Shown: piece by piece, positions 18,762-27,340 of the stretch
Numbering within the stretch: the stretch's first letter is position 1
Layout: every line of letters begins with the position of its first letter
From: Bacteroidia bacterium
GTDB lineage: Bacteria > Bacteroidota > Bacteroidia > Bacteroidales > VadinHA17
Length of the DNA: 64,000 nucleotides
Assembly (NCBI GenBank): GCA_026391215.1
Contig: JAPLDX010000058.1
Location: 66,887-130,886 of the forward strand
Direction of reading: 5' to 3'
Translations under genes and position numbers: made by a program
Notes under the pieces: model-generated
Seen by the model: the letters and a program-made list of their open reading frames with translations, nothing else
The model's database searches: none
Told to the model about the DNA's origin: nothing

Positions 18762-18791
18762 TATAGTGCTATTTGTTATAGTGCTATTTGT
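18762..18791. repeat. Perfect tandem duplication of a 15-bp unit
   Basis: TATAGTGCTATTTGT is repeated twice with no gap, just upstream of a -7 element. Each copy contains TTTG, so the duplication may change -33 spacing or create an operator. Spacing from either TTTG to the -7 is not the usual 19-21 bases. Confidence 0.75.
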
Positions 18792-18799
18792 TTAATTGT

Positions 18800-18807
18800 T
18801 ATATTTG
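18800..18807 (+). promoter_or_regulatory. Bacteroidetes -7 element TATATTTG upstream of the Skp/OmpH-like gene
   Basis: Exact TAnnTTTG match, 35 bases before the ATG at 18843. A 15-bp tandem repeat lies directly upstream. Confidence 0.5.
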
Positions 18808-18842
18808 CGCCTGACTATTGTTTAACAAATATTTATTGGACG

Positions 18843-19445
18843 ATGAAGAAACTTTCTGTTATACTGTTTTCTGTTATATTCCTGGCTATAGCGCTTCTAT
18901 ATTTCTTCTATTTCACAGGAATTGCAAAAGGTAAAAAAAGCGATAAAAAACCAGAGCAGTCTGAAGTTGCAGCTGCAGGAATAGCATATGTAAATGTAGA
19001 TAGCCTTATCACTAAGTTCGATATGTTCTTTGATCGCAGGGATGAACTGATGGAAAAGCAGAATAAAGCCGAAGCCGAACTAAATTCAAAGGCAGGTCAG
19101 TATGAAAAAAATGCAAGGGATTATCAGGAAAAGGTAACAAAGGGACTTGTAACAAGAGCCACAGCAGCAGAAATGGAACAGGCCCTTATGCAGCAGCAGC
19201 AGGAACTGATGAACCTTCGTGATAACCTTCAGTCGAATCTTCTTGAAGAGGAACAGGTTATGAACAGGCAGATACTTGAGTACATTACCTCTTTTCTTGA
19301 GGAGAGCAAATCGGAATACAATTATCAGTATATTCTGGGCAAGAGCTTTGGCGGCCAGGTTCTCTATGGAGATTCCGCTCTTGACATCACACAAAAAGTG
19401 CTTGATGCGATAAATGCCAAGTATCAGGCAGAGAATAAAAAATAA
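18843..19445 (+). CDS. Skp/OmpH-family periplasmic chaperone-like protein
   Basis: The 200-residue protein begins with an uncleaved or cleavable hydrophobic segment (residues 1-28) and a polar linker. An OmpH-like domain follows: the AYVNVDSLITKFDMF strand, then a long charged coiled coil rich in Glu, Gln and Lys (about 65-155, including MQQQQELMNLRDNLQ). It ends with a small alpha/beta tail, ALDITQKVLDAINAKY, typical of the family. Skp-like chaperones carry outer-membrane proteins across the periplasm. The N-terminal membrane segment may keep it anchored. It is followed two bases later by a glycosyltransferase gene. Confidence 0.85.
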   Translation: MKKLSVILFSVIFLAIALLYFFYFTGIAKGKKSDKKPEQSEVAAAGIAYVNVDSLITKFDMFFDRRDELMEKQNKAEAELNSKAGQYEKNARDYQEKVTKGLVTRATAAEMEQALMQQQQELMNLRDNLQSNLLEEEQVMNRQILEYITSFLEESKSEYNYQYILGKSFGGQVLYGDSALDITQKVLDAINAKYQAENKK

Positions 19446-19447
19446 TC

Positions 19448-20719
19448 ATGGGTTTCGCCTCGTCATGGCTGAACCAGAGGGCTTTATTCCCTGAAATTAT
19501 AGAAGAGGCGCCTGATAATCAAACAGGTATCATAGTTGTTGTACCTGCTTTTGATGAACCGATAGTCACTCCTCTCCTCAATTCCCTTAGTTCATGTACG
19601 GATCCGGAATGTAAAACTGAGGTGCTGTTCATAGTAAATGCACCGAAAGATGCGTCAGCTGAAAGCATGATCAACAATGAAAAGTGCATTCAGAACATAG
19701 AGAGCTGGAAAAATAGTAACAAAAGTTTTTTCCGGCTTTTTGTTTTTGATGCGGGGCAATCCCAGAAAGAAGGATGGGGGGTGGGGCTGGCAAGAAAAAC
19801 AGGTATGGATGAAGCAGTCCGGCGATTCAGTTCAATAGAGAAACCTGATGGTGTGATAGTCTGTCTTGATGCAGACTGTACTGTGGAACAGAATTATTTT
19901 ACTTCAATCTGTAATAAGCTTCTGAAGAATAAGGAACATACTGCATGTTCAGTATATTATGAACATCCCCTTGCAGGAGGAGAATTCCCTGAGAGGATAT
20001 ACAGGTATATTGTACAATATGAGCTTCACATGAGGTATTTTGTTCAGGGTCTTAAATACGCAGGATTTCCTTATGCATTTCATACTGTCGGATCTGCCCT
20101 GGCTGTAAAAGCGCTTCAATATGTCAAAGCAGGAGGGATGAATCGCAGGCAGGCAGGCGAAGACTTTTATTTTGTTCAGAAGCTGATCCCGTCAGGAGGT
20201 TATTTTGCACTTAATACGACGACAGTTTACCCATCACCAAGAGAATCTTTCAGAGTGCCATTTGGAACAGGAGTGATGATGGCCAGGCTTATGGTTGAAG
20301 CGGAAGAGCAGCTCATGACTTTTAATGTTGATGCTTTCAGAGAGCTGCGGATATTTTTTGATATTGCTGAAAAATTGTATGAAGCCGGCAAACTTGAAAT
20401 AATGGATCTTTATAAGATGCTTCCACCTGGAGTTAAGTCCTTTATTGAGGCAAATGAATGGGCAGAAAAAATCTCAGAGATAACAACCAATACCTCCTCG
20501 CATGAATCATTCATGAAAAGGTTTTTCAACTGGTTCAACATGTTCAGGATAGTAAAGTATTTGAATTATGTTCATACAGGGGTATTCAATAAAAAAGCAG
20601 TTGCAGATTCTGCCTTTGAGCTTCTCGGAATTTCAGGATCGCACTTCGCTTCGTCAGGTCCCTTGGAACTGCTGTTATATTACAGATCGCTGGAAAAAGA
20701 TGCACCGGGGAGAGATTAA
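19448..20719 (+). CDS. GT-A fold glycosyltransferase, family 2-like
   Basis: The 423-residue cytoplasmic protein has a nucleotide-sugar transferase domain. It contains IIVVVPAFDEP at about residue 28, an LDADC DXD-type metal motif near residue 140, and a GEDFYFVQKL segment near 238 that corresponds to the family acidic catalytic motif. No membrane helices are obvious. The C-terminal 120 residues are helical and unassigned. The donor and acceptor are unknown. The gene end overlaps the convergent FtsB-like gene by 4 bases, so transcripts from the two run into each other. Confidence 0.82.
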   Translation: MGFASSWLNQRALFPEIIEEAPDNQTGIIVVVPAFDEPIVTPLLNSLSSCTDPECKTEVLFIVNAPKDASAESMINNEKCIQNIESWKNSNKSFFRLFVFDAGQSQKEGWGVGLARKTGMDEAVRRFSSIEKPDGVIVCLDADCTVEQNYFTSICNKLLKNKEHTACSVYYEHPLAGGEFPERIYRYIVQYELHMRYFVQGLKYAGFPYAFHTVGSALAVKALQYVKAGGMNRRQAGEDFYFVQKLIPSGGYFALNTTTVYPSPRESFRVPFGTGVMMARLMVEAEEQLMTFNVDAFRELRIFFDIAEKLYEAGKLEIMDLYKMLPPGVKSFIEANEWAEKISEITTNTSSHESFMKRFFNWFNMFRIVKYLNYVHTGVFNKKAVADSAFELLGISGSHFASSGPLELLLYYRSLEKDAPGRD

Positions 20720-21054
20720 TTATTCTTTCTGCTGATTTCCCGGTCCTCCCGGGGAGTGAGTATTATATAAAGATCTTCGTCAGGTTTTTTCATGCGATAT
20801 TGTTCCCTGGCAAATTTCTCCAGGTTCTCATTGTTTGTCTTAAGCTCCCTGAGCTTCTTCCTGTCAATCTCAACCTTATTTAAATAATACTCCCTTTCAC
20901 TCTTCAGCTTTTTAAGCTCCCGGATCTCTTTGTACCTGGATATCAGGTTATTTGAATCCAGAAATAATAACCATATCAGGAAGATAAGGATTGTAAGAAT
21001 ATATTTATTCCTGAAAATTACCGGGATCTTGTCTATGAACTTAAACCTTAACAT
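20716..21054 (-). CDS. FtsB/DivIC-type septum formation initiator
   Basis: The small protein of 112 residues has a short cytoplasmic N-terminus, one transmembrane helix (about 18-33, YILTILIFLIWLLFL) and a periplasmic coiled coil (about 38-85) rich in Lys, Glu and Leu. The FAREQYRMKKPDEDLYII segment that follows is characteristic of the DivIC/FtsB family, whose members join FtsL and FtsQ in the divisome. The gene shares direction with thiS and thiF, 26 bases downstream of thiS. Confidence 0.88.
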   Translation of the reverse strand: MLRFKFIDKIPVIFRNKYILTILIFLIWLLFLDSNNLISRYKEIRELKKLKSEREYYLNKVEIDRKKLRELKTNNENLEKFAREQYRMKKPDEDLYIILTPREDREISRKNN

Positions 21055-21080
21055 TCTTATGCAAACCTACAACTATTTTT

Positions 21081-21293
21081 TTATCCTCCGCTCATGAGGT
21101 AGAGCATCTGAACATTATCTCCTTCATGGATAATCGTGGTATCATATTTCTCTTTAGGTATCAGTGAACCGTTAATCTTTATTATTCTCATCCTGAATGA
21201 GAATTTCTTCAGTTCAATCATCCTGGTGACGCTTATTGTCTCCTCCGCGAATTCCTCTTTCCTGTTATTCAGTATTATTTTCATAAACGTCAA
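21081..21293 (-). CDS. thiS: ThiS-like sulfur carrier protein
   Basis: This 70-residue (or 67 from the Met at 21284) beta-grasp protein ends in Gly-Gly, the site of adenylation and thiocarboxylation. The KINGSLIPKEKYDTTIIHEGD segment fits ThiS better than MoaD. It probably receives sulfur after activation by the ThiF-like protein encoded 5 bases upstream in the same direction. The usual role is thiazole synthesis for thiamine. Because the pair diverges from a tungsten oxidoreductase gene and moeA/mogA, a role in dithiolene formation is an alternative. Confidence 0.82.
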   Translation of the reverse strand: MTFMKIILNNRKEEFAEETISVTRMIELKKFSFRMRIIKINGSLIPKEKYDTTIIHEGDNVQMLYLMSGG

Positions 21294-21298
21294 TGTTC

Positions 21299-21886
21299 TT
21301 ATTTCTTAAGCATCAGGATCTCGATAACTGTATTTGCCTGCATGTTTGCAACAATACCAACCCTTGGTGCCATTGGAGGAAAGTCTTCACCGGCAGTTGT
21401 CAGTTCATCGCCACAGATGTAAAGGGTATCATCAATCTTCCTTGATCTTATGCTTTCATTGTTCCCGTAGCCGGCAAGCCCTGAACCGATAATTACCGGA
21501 ATCCCCGGCATTTTTAGCTGGATTGTCTCAATAAGCATTTCCTTCATTTCGTCACTGTCAAAAGCTTCAACAATGACATTACAACCAGCAAAAACCCCTG
21601 GTATATTCGATATATCCAGCGTTACACAGTGAGTAATTACGCTTACATTCGGATTGATACGCAAAATATTTTCTTTAATTGCATCGGTTTTCAGCATTCC
21701 TTCCTGATCAGAAAAATAGTACTGACGGTTCAGGTTTGCCGGTTCAACTACATCAAAATCAGCTATGACCAATGTTCCGATGCCGCACCTGGCAAGTGCA
21801 ACGGCACAGTTTGATCCAAGTCCTCCTGCCCCTGCTATCCCGACACGGAATTTACGAAGATGTGATTCAATTTCAGAAAATCTCAT
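21299..21886 (-). CDS. thiF: ThiF family 2 adenylyltransferase
   Basis: The 195-residue E1-like enzyme adenylates the C-terminal Gly of its sulfur carrier. The nucleotide-binding GAGGLGS is at about residues 19-25, NLNRQYYF holds the conserved Arg, and a Lys follows in GMLKTDAIKE. The APRVGIVANMQANTVIEIL C-terminus is typical of the short family 2 form. Compared with MoeB or full ThiF (about 245 residues) it lacks the two CXXC zinc pairs, which is normal for this subfamily. thiS is 5 bases downstream, and the AOR gene diverges 201 bases away. Confidence 0.88.
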   Translation of the reverse strand: MRFSEIESHLRKFRVGIAGAGGLGSNCAVALARCGIGTLVIADFDVVEPANLNRQYYFSDQEGMLKTDAIKENILRINPNVSVITHCVTLDISNIPGVFAGCNVIVEAFDSDEMKEMLIETIQLKMPGIPVIIGSGLAGYGNNESIRSRKIDDTLYICGDELTTAGEDFPPMAPRVGIVANMQANTVIEILMLKK

Positions 21887-22034
21887 TAAAACAGATCATT
21901 ATGAATACAGTAACAAATATACGATTTGTAAAATATGTTGTAATGTTGAAAAACTGTAAGAAACTAACAATACCGGTAACTTATTGACTTATCTCATACT
22001 GACTTATATCATACTGAACCTGACTGAAATTTCG

Positions 22035-22042
22035 TAACTTTG
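22035..22042 (+). promoter_or_regulatory. Bacteroidetes -7 element TAACTTTG upstream of AOR
   Basis: Exact TAnnTTTG match, 45 bases before the AOR ATG. No convincing -33 element is at the expected spacing. Confidence 0.45.
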
Positions 22043-22087
22043 ACTTATTGGTCATTACTGCAGCAATAAACTTAAAATTGAATATTT

Positions 22088-24241
22088 ATGGATATCGGAT
22101 CGATTAAAGCCCAGCACAAGCTTTTAAAGGAGTGGAAATACAATTGGACTCCACTTGACAAAGGCTATACAGACAAGATCCTCTATATAAATGTTGGTAC
22201 TACAGAGATAAAGGCTAAGAATGTTCCTCCAGTGATGAAAGAAAAATTTATTGGAGGGAAGGGATATGGACTAAGGCTCCTCTGGGATGCAACAAAACCT
22301 GACACTGCATGGGATAGCCCTGATAATGAGATAATTATTTCATCAGGTCCTATTGGCGGCATAACGCAATACTCCGGATCCGGCAAATCACTGGTGGTAA
22401 GCCTTTCACCCCAGACCGGCTCCGTTATGGACAGTAATGTAGGCGGTTTTTTTGGCCCTTTCCTTAAGTTCTCAGGTTTTGATGCCCTCGAGATGCAGGG
22501 CAAAGCTGAGAAAAACGTGATAGTATTCATTGATGGGATAAATCATAAAGTGGAGATATTTGAAGCTCCGGCCGAAGCCATTGACAGTCATGTCCTGGCA
22601 GAACAGTTAACGGAGATGTTTGCCGATAATGACAGTGAAAAGAAGAATATCGGGGTAGTCTCTTCAGGATCAGCAGCTGAACATTCTCTTATAGGTATGC
22701 TCAACTTCAGCTTTTATGACTTAAAACGAAAGAAAGTCCGTATGAAGCAGGCCGGAAGGGGAGGTATAGGAACAGTCTTCCGTAATAAAAAGATCAAGGC
22801 TCTGGTATGTAAAATTCCAGGCGTAAAAGGGAATCTTAATAATGTAGTTGATCTTGAGGTAATTATGGAAAGGGGCAGAAGATTCAACAAGGAGATCCGT
22901 GAGCTTGATGATAAGCAGTGCCAGATGCGTCAGGTAGGTACGGCGCACCTGATGGAAATAATGAATGACCATGATCTTCTTCCTGTACATAATTACAAGT
23001 TTGGCAGTCACCCCGATGCATATAAGATCGATTCATCGGTGTGGAAGAATAACTTCACCCAGAATAACCCGGATGGCTGCTGGGTAGGCTGTAATATGTC
23101 GTGCTGTAAGGCAGTCGACGATTTTGAAATAAAGACTGGTCCCTATAAAGGGAAAAAGGTGATCGTCGATGGTCCGGAGTATGAAAATGCGGCCGGACTT
23201 GGGTCAAACTGCGGTATTTTTGATCCCGGGTATATTATTGAAACGAATTTTTACTGTGATACATACGGTATCTGTACAATAACATGGAGCACTCTCACGG
23301 CATTCATAATGGAATGCTATGAGAATGGTATCCTGAACAAAGAGAGAACAGGCGGCCTTGAATTGAAATTTGGAAATTCTGCCGCTGCTCTTGAGCTTAT
23401 CCATCAGCTGGCACGCGGTGAGGGATTCGGCAAGATAGCAGGATTGGGAGTCCGCAAGATGAAAGAGCTGTTTATCAAAAACGAATGGGGCGACGCAGGT
23501 TTTCTCAATGATATTGGGATGGAAAACAAAGGCCTTGAGTATTCACAGTACATGTCGAAGGAATCTCTTGCCCAGCAGGGAGGATTCGCACTTACAAACA
23601 AAGGGCCCCAGCACGATGAGGCATGGCTTATATTCATGGATATGGTCAACAACCAGATACCAACCTTTGAAAATAAAGCCGAAGCGCTTCATTATTTCCC
23701 TATGTTCAGGACATGGTTCGGACTTGTCGGATTATGCAAGCTCCCGTGGAATGACGTTGAGCCTGAAAACAATGCCCAAACTGCTGAACCTGCAAAAGTG
23801 CCGGAACATGTTGATAACTATGTGACTATCTATAAGGCAGTTACAGGCCGTGAGTTCGACAAGAAGAGGCTTATTGAAGATTCAGAAAGAGTATATAATT
23901 TCCAGCGGGTATTTAACCTCCGGCGCGGATTTGGAACCAGGAAGTGGGACAGGCAGCCCTATCGTGCTGCCGGACCTGTGACAAAGGAAGAATACGAATC
24001 GAGAGCTGAACGATATGACAAGCAGCTAAAAGAAAAGGTAAATATTGATCCCGCCGGAAAAACCACCGAGAAGAAATTGAAGATCATGCGTAAATACAGG
24101 GAGGATCAGTATGAAGGGCTTCTTGATGCTGTTTACCTGAGGCGCGGATGGAACAACAACGGAGTGCCTAAAATTGAGTTCCTGAAAAAGATAGGAATGG
24201 ACTTTCCCGAAGTGATTGAAGTTGTCAGCAACTATCAATAG
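22088..24241 (+). CDS. Tungsten-type aldehyde:ferredoxin oxidoreductase family protein
   Basis: The 717-residue protein belongs to the AOR family of W- (or Mo-) bis-pterin enzymes with one [4Fe-4S] cluster, which oxidise aldehydes to acids with ferredoxin. The N-terminal AOR domain has KEKFIGGKGYGLRLLWD and the SGPIGG segment. The cluster-binding region reads Cys331, Cys335, Cys339 (with Cys340), that is CX3CX3C, where the classical family has CX2CX3C. Cys550 in GLCKLPW corresponds to the fourth ligand. The protein is about 100 residues longer than the Pyrococcus enzyme, with an Arg/Lys-rich C-terminus. moeA starts 7 bases downstream. Which aldehyde is used is unknown, and it may be a distinct AOR subfamily. 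Confidence 0.9.
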   Translation: MDIGSIKAQHKLLKEWKYNWTPLDKGYTDKILYINVGTTEIKAKNVPPVMKEKFIGGKGYGLRLLWDATKPDTAWDSPDNEIIISSGPIGGITQYSGSGKSLVVSLSPQTGSVMDSNVGGFFGPFLKFSGFDALEMQGKAEKNVIVFIDGINHKVEIFEAPAEAIDSHVLAEQLTEMFADNDSEKKNIGVVSSGSAAEHSLIGMLNFSFYDLKRKKVRMKQAGRGGIGTVFRNKKIKALVCKIPGVKGNLNNVVDLEVIMERGRRFNKEIRELDDKQCQMRQVGTAHLMEIMNDHDLLPVHNYKFGSHPDAYKIDSSVWKNNFTQNNPDGCWVGCNMSCCKAVDDFEIKTGPYKGKKVIVDGPEYENAAGLGSNCGIFDPGYIIETNFYCDTYGICTITWSTLTAFIMECYENGILNKERTGGLELKFGNSAAALELIHQLARGEGFGKIAGLGVRKMKELFIKNEWGDAGFLNDIGMENKGLEYSQYMSKESLAQQGGFALTNKGPQHDEAWLIFMDMVNNQIPTFENKAEALHYFPMFRTWFGLVGLCKLPWNDVEPENNAQTAEPAKVPEHVDNYVTIYKAVTGREFDKKRLIEDSERVYNFQRVFNLRRGFGTRKWDRQPYRAAGPVTKEEYESRAERYDKQLKEKVNIDPAGKTTEKKLKIMRKYREDQYEGLLDAVYLRRGWNNNGVPKIEFLKKIGMDFPEVIEVVSNYQ

Positions 24242-24248
24242 ATGAGAT

Positions 24249-25430
24249 ATGGAAATGATACCATTTGAGAAAGCCTATGAGATAGTAATGAACTCCTCAT
24301 TCATCACCGGTAATGAAAAAATTCCGTTCACTGAATCATTAAACCGGATACTGGTCACTGATGTTGTCAGCGATATAGATATGCCCCCTTTCAATAAGGC
24401 ATCAGTTGACGGATTCGCATGTAAAAGATCAGACCTGGCAGGTGAACTGGAGGTGATTGAAACTATCCCTGCAGGAAGGTGGCCGGAAACGAGTGTAGGC
24501 AAAAACCAGTGTTCACGCATTATGACTGGTGCAGCTGTTCCCCAGGGTGCTGATTGCGTCATAATGGTTGAAGATGTCAAAACATTTCCGTCGGGAAAAA
24601 TCAGACTAACAGGCTCTTACAGTAAAGAAAATATAGCATTTAAGGGAGAGGATATCAAAAGAGGAGAGGTTGTCCTTAAAAGCGGAAGACAGATCAGTCC
24701 CCAGGACATAGCAGTCATGGCAACTGTCGGACATACATCAGTGACTGTCGGCAAGAGACCAAAAATAGCTGTCATCAGCTCAGGGGATGAGCTTGTTGAA
24801 CCTGATATAGTTCCTGTAAATTCCCAGATCAGGAACTGCAATTCATACCAGCTGATTGCCCAGGCGGAGAGGGCAGGAACAAAACCTGTATATTATGGTA
24901 TAGTAAAGGACGATGCCGATGCGACATATTCAATAATTACCAGTGCGATAGACGAAAATGACCTGGTTCTTATTTCCGGAGGTGTTTCCATGGGTGATTT
25001 TGATTTTGTCCCTGCCGTTCTTGAAAAAGCAGGAGTGAGAATTATCTTCACAAGAGTTGCCGTTCAGCCGGGGAAGCCGACAACTTTTGGGGTACATCCG
25101 AAAGCGATTGTCTTCGGACTTCCCGGTAATCCGGTCTCCTCGTTCGTACAGTTTGAGCTCCTGGTCAGGCCTCTGATAAATAAAATGATGGGATTTCTCT
25201 GGGAGCCTTTAACCATATCATTGCCTATGAGAGAAAGATACTCCAGGAAATCGGCCGACAGGATAGCGCTGATACCTGTCAGCATAACTGGTGACGGATT
25301 CGTATTCCCGGTGGAATTTCACGGTTCAGCCCATATTTCTGCGCTTCCTTCGGCTTCTGGCATTGTGGCAATGCCTCTGGGAGTAAACACATTTGAGAAA
25401 GGCGAAATGGTAAATGTTCGTCAGATATGA
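24249..25430 (+). CDS. moeA: Molybdopterin (tungstopterin) metal-insertase MoeA
   Basis: MoeA inserts molybdate or tungstate into adenylated pterin. The 393-residue protein shows the expected order: the MPPFNKASVDGFACK motif near residue 44, the RIMTGAAVPQGADCVIMVED stretch near 95, the MoCF-binding domain with ISSGDEL and ISGGVSMGDFDFVP, the PGNPVSSFVQFE motif and a C-terminal beta domain. It lies 7 bases after the AOR gene and ahead of mogA. In this setting the metal is plausibly tungsten. Confidence 0.95.
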   Translation: MEMIPFEKAYEIVMNSSFITGNEKIPFTESLNRILVTDVVSDIDMPPFNKASVDGFACKRSDLAGELEVIETIPAGRWPETSVGKNQCSRIMTGAAVPQGADCVIMVEDVKTFPSGKIRLTGSYSKENIAFKGEDIKRGEVVLKSGRQISPQDIAVMATVGHTSVTVGKRPKIAVISSGDELVEPDIVPVNSQIRNCNSYQLIAQAERAGTKPVYYGIVKDDADATYSIITSAIDENDLVLISGGVSMGDFDFVPAVLEKAGVRIIFTRVAVQPGKPTTFGVHPKAIVFGLPGNPVSSFVQFELLVRPLINKMMGFLWEPLTISLPMRERYSRKSADRIALIPVSITGDGFVFPVEFHGSAHISALPSASGIVAMPLGVNTFEKGEMVNVRQI

Positions 25431-25457
25431 CAGGATACATTATAAAGCTTATAAAAA

Positions 25458-25973
25458 ATGGATCTTCCTGATAAATTCGAAGTACTGGTTATAACCCTTA
25501 GCGACAGAGCCCACAGGGGAGAGTATGAAGACCTCAGCGGACCTCGTATTAAAGAGAGATTATCAGAGTACTTTAATGAACAGAAATGGATCGGAAACTT
25601 TAACCTGACACTTATCCCTGATGATTCTGCCATACTTGAAGGAATTTTAAAAAGTGCCGGGAGTGTTTATAATTTAATCTTTACAACAGGAGGCACAGGG
25701 ATTGGCCCCAGGGATATTACAGTTGAGACTGTCAGGCCTCTTCTCTCGAAAGAGATCCCGGGGATCATGGAATACGTAAGGGTAAAATACGCTGAGACGA
25801 AACCTACAGCTCTTCTCAGCAGAGGTGTAGCCGGTATTCTCGGTGAAGCCCTGATCTATACGCTGCCCGGATCGGTGAGGGCTGTTGATGAATATATGAA
25901 CGAGATACTTAAAACGCTGCAGCATACAGTTTTAATGCAGTATGGCATAGATAAGCATACGAAGAATCAATAG
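25458..25973 (+). CDS. mogA: Molybdopterin adenylyltransferase MogA/MoaB
   Basis: This protein adenylates molybdopterin before MoeA inserts the metal. The 171 residues form a single MoCF-binding domain: ITLSDRAHRGEYEDLSGP at about residues 12-29, the TTGGTGIGPRDIT motif near 76-88, and PGSVRAVDEYMNE at the C-terminal end. It is the third gene of the AOR-moeA-mogA unit. Its last 7 bases overlap the end of the convergent DUF5103 gene. Confidence 0.94.
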   Translation: MDLPDKFEVLVITLSDRAHRGEYEDLSGPRIKERLSEYFNEQKWIGNFNLTLIPDDSAILEGILKSAGSVYNLIFTTGGTGIGPRDITVETVRPLLSKEIPGIMEYVRVKYAETKPTALLSRGVAGILGEALIYTLPGSVRAVDEYMNEILKTLQHTVLMQYGIDKHTKNQ

Positions 25974-27256
25974 GTGAGACGGTTATTGGTATTTGCTGCT
26001 GCAGTGCCAATCATCCGGTCGAAGCGTTCCCGGGGATTTCTGTAATAGACCAGTACGACATAATCATTTTCAGTCTCAAAATGATTGCCTTCAAAAATTG
26101 ATGCAATACCTTCCGTATCACCTTTCCTGAGAAAAACATATTCGTAATTATACCAGCCTTGCTTTAGAAGCATTGTACATTCATATTGTCCCTGTTGAGG
26201 ATTGAATGTCATTATGTTATTATCATCTAAATTCCAGTTATTCAGTCCGCCTGACACATACATATTCCCTCCTGTGATCATATACTTAGACGGCAGGGTA
26301 AAATATACGTATACATAATCTGCATCAGTTTCCGGATCACGTCCTTCATCTGAAGCTATATAATATTTACCGTTGAAATCCTGCCAGAAAAAATATGGTT
26401 TGAATTCCCTGCTCTCTGAAGGGGCGAGAAATATGTTATAATTCGGTGATACATAATCTATTCTCCTGACAAATTCTGTCTGATATCTGATGCTCTTAAT
26501 ATCGAAATACCTGAATTCATTTCCTGCGCTGAAGATGTTTTTTTCAGACATGGCATTGAATTTAAGCACATTGTTTCCGGTAAAATCAGGCTTAAGGTTC
26601 TTTTTAGCATTGTTCCAGCGGCCATTCTGGAGCACAAAACAAAATACATTCCTGAGAGGATCAGTAACCGGGATACCGCTGAGATCGACAGTGAAATCAA
26701 ACTGCTGGCCCGTGTTATTGAAAGCCGTTATCAGCGGCCGGTAAGCCCTGAAATCTATTTTAGCCTTGTCTTCAGTAATAATGAATCGCTGTGTCAGCAC
26801 AGGAGTTTCAGGTTCTCCGTAGGGATATACCGATAGAATATAGTTTCCTGATAAGAGGAAAGAGATCCTGTCATTAGGGAAGGCCAGGGTATAATGAAAA
26901 TATTTTACCGTGGTATTGAATGATGGCTTCATGTCTTCTATAGGATTATCAGGAAATCCTTCAATATATTCATTCGTGAAAATATCGGACTTATTCCAGT
27001 CTTTGTCGCAGTGCGTGAATGTATAATAGTACGTTTCTGCCTGATCATCAAGAAGATCAAAATGAAGGAGAAGCTTCTCACCACCGTTCAGCTTTATGAT
27101 CGGGTACGAAAAGTTCCAGCCTTCCTTATAAAGCTGAACAGTTTTGATCCTTTTATCAAATACACTGTTTGTATAAGACATAGGGTCCTGTTCCCCACCA
27201 TATAACAGCTGAAATGCGAGGTTTAAAACTATTATAAATATTAGCGTCCTGCCCAT
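25967..27256 (-). CDS. DUF5103 secreted protein
   Basis: The 429-residue exported protein has a signal peptide of about 20 residues. It matches the Bacteroidetes DUF5103 family in layout: an N-terminal beta-rich domain with the FDLLDDQAETYYYTFTHCDKDW stretch split across positions 70-92, a central section with RVIDY-like FVRRIDYVSPNYNIFLAPSE, and a C-terminal part with YMITGGNMYVSGGLNNW and GNHFETENDYVVLVYYR. The family is widespread in the phylum and of unknown function; members are thought to be surface or periplasmic. The gene ends 7 bases inside mogA on the other strand. A -7 element lies 27 bases upstream of its start. Confidence 0.88.
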   Translation of the reverse strand: MGRTLIFIIVLNLAFQLLYGGEQDPMSYTNSVFDKRIKTVQLYKEGWNFSYPIIKLNGGEKLLLHFDLLDDQAETYYYTFTHCDKDWNKSDIFTNEYIEGFPDNPIEDMKPSFNTTVKYFHYTLAFPNDRISFLLSGNYILSVYPYGEPETPVLTQRFIITEDKAKIDFRAYRPLITAFNNTGQQFDFTVDLSGIPVTDPLRNVFCFVLQNGRWNNAKKNLKPDFTGNNVLKFNAMSEKNIFSAGNEFRYFDIKSIRYQTEFVRRIDYVSPNYNIFLAPSESREFKPYFFWQDFNGKYYIASDEGRDPETDADYVYVYFTLPSKYMITGGNMYVSGGLNNWNLDDNNIMTFNPQQGQYECTMLLKQGWYNYEYVFLRKGDTEGIASIFEGNHFETENDYVVLVYYRNPRERFDRMIGTAAANTNNRLTY

Positions 27257-27282
27257 AAATTGATACTACTGATAAGTGTAAA

Positions 27283-27290
27283 CAAAAATA
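27283..27290 (-). promoter_or_regulatory. Bacteroidetes -7 element TATTTTTG for the DUF5103 gene
   Basis: Read on the minus strand this is TATTTTTG, an exact TAnnTTTG match 26 bases before the DUF5103 ATG. A back-to-back element for apbE lies at 27317. Confidence 0.5.
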
Positions 27291-27316
27291 GTGCAAAATT
27301 ATTATTCCATATTTTG

Positions 27317-27324
27317 TATTTTTG
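27317..27324 (+). promoter_or_regulatory. Bacteroidetes -7 element TATTTTTG for apbE
   Basis: Exact TAnnTTTG match, 16 bases before the apbE ATG, implying a very short leader. The divergent pair with 27283-27290 shares an 84-bp intergenic region. Confidence 0.5.
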
Positions 27325-27340
27325 AATTAAAGTAAAATCT

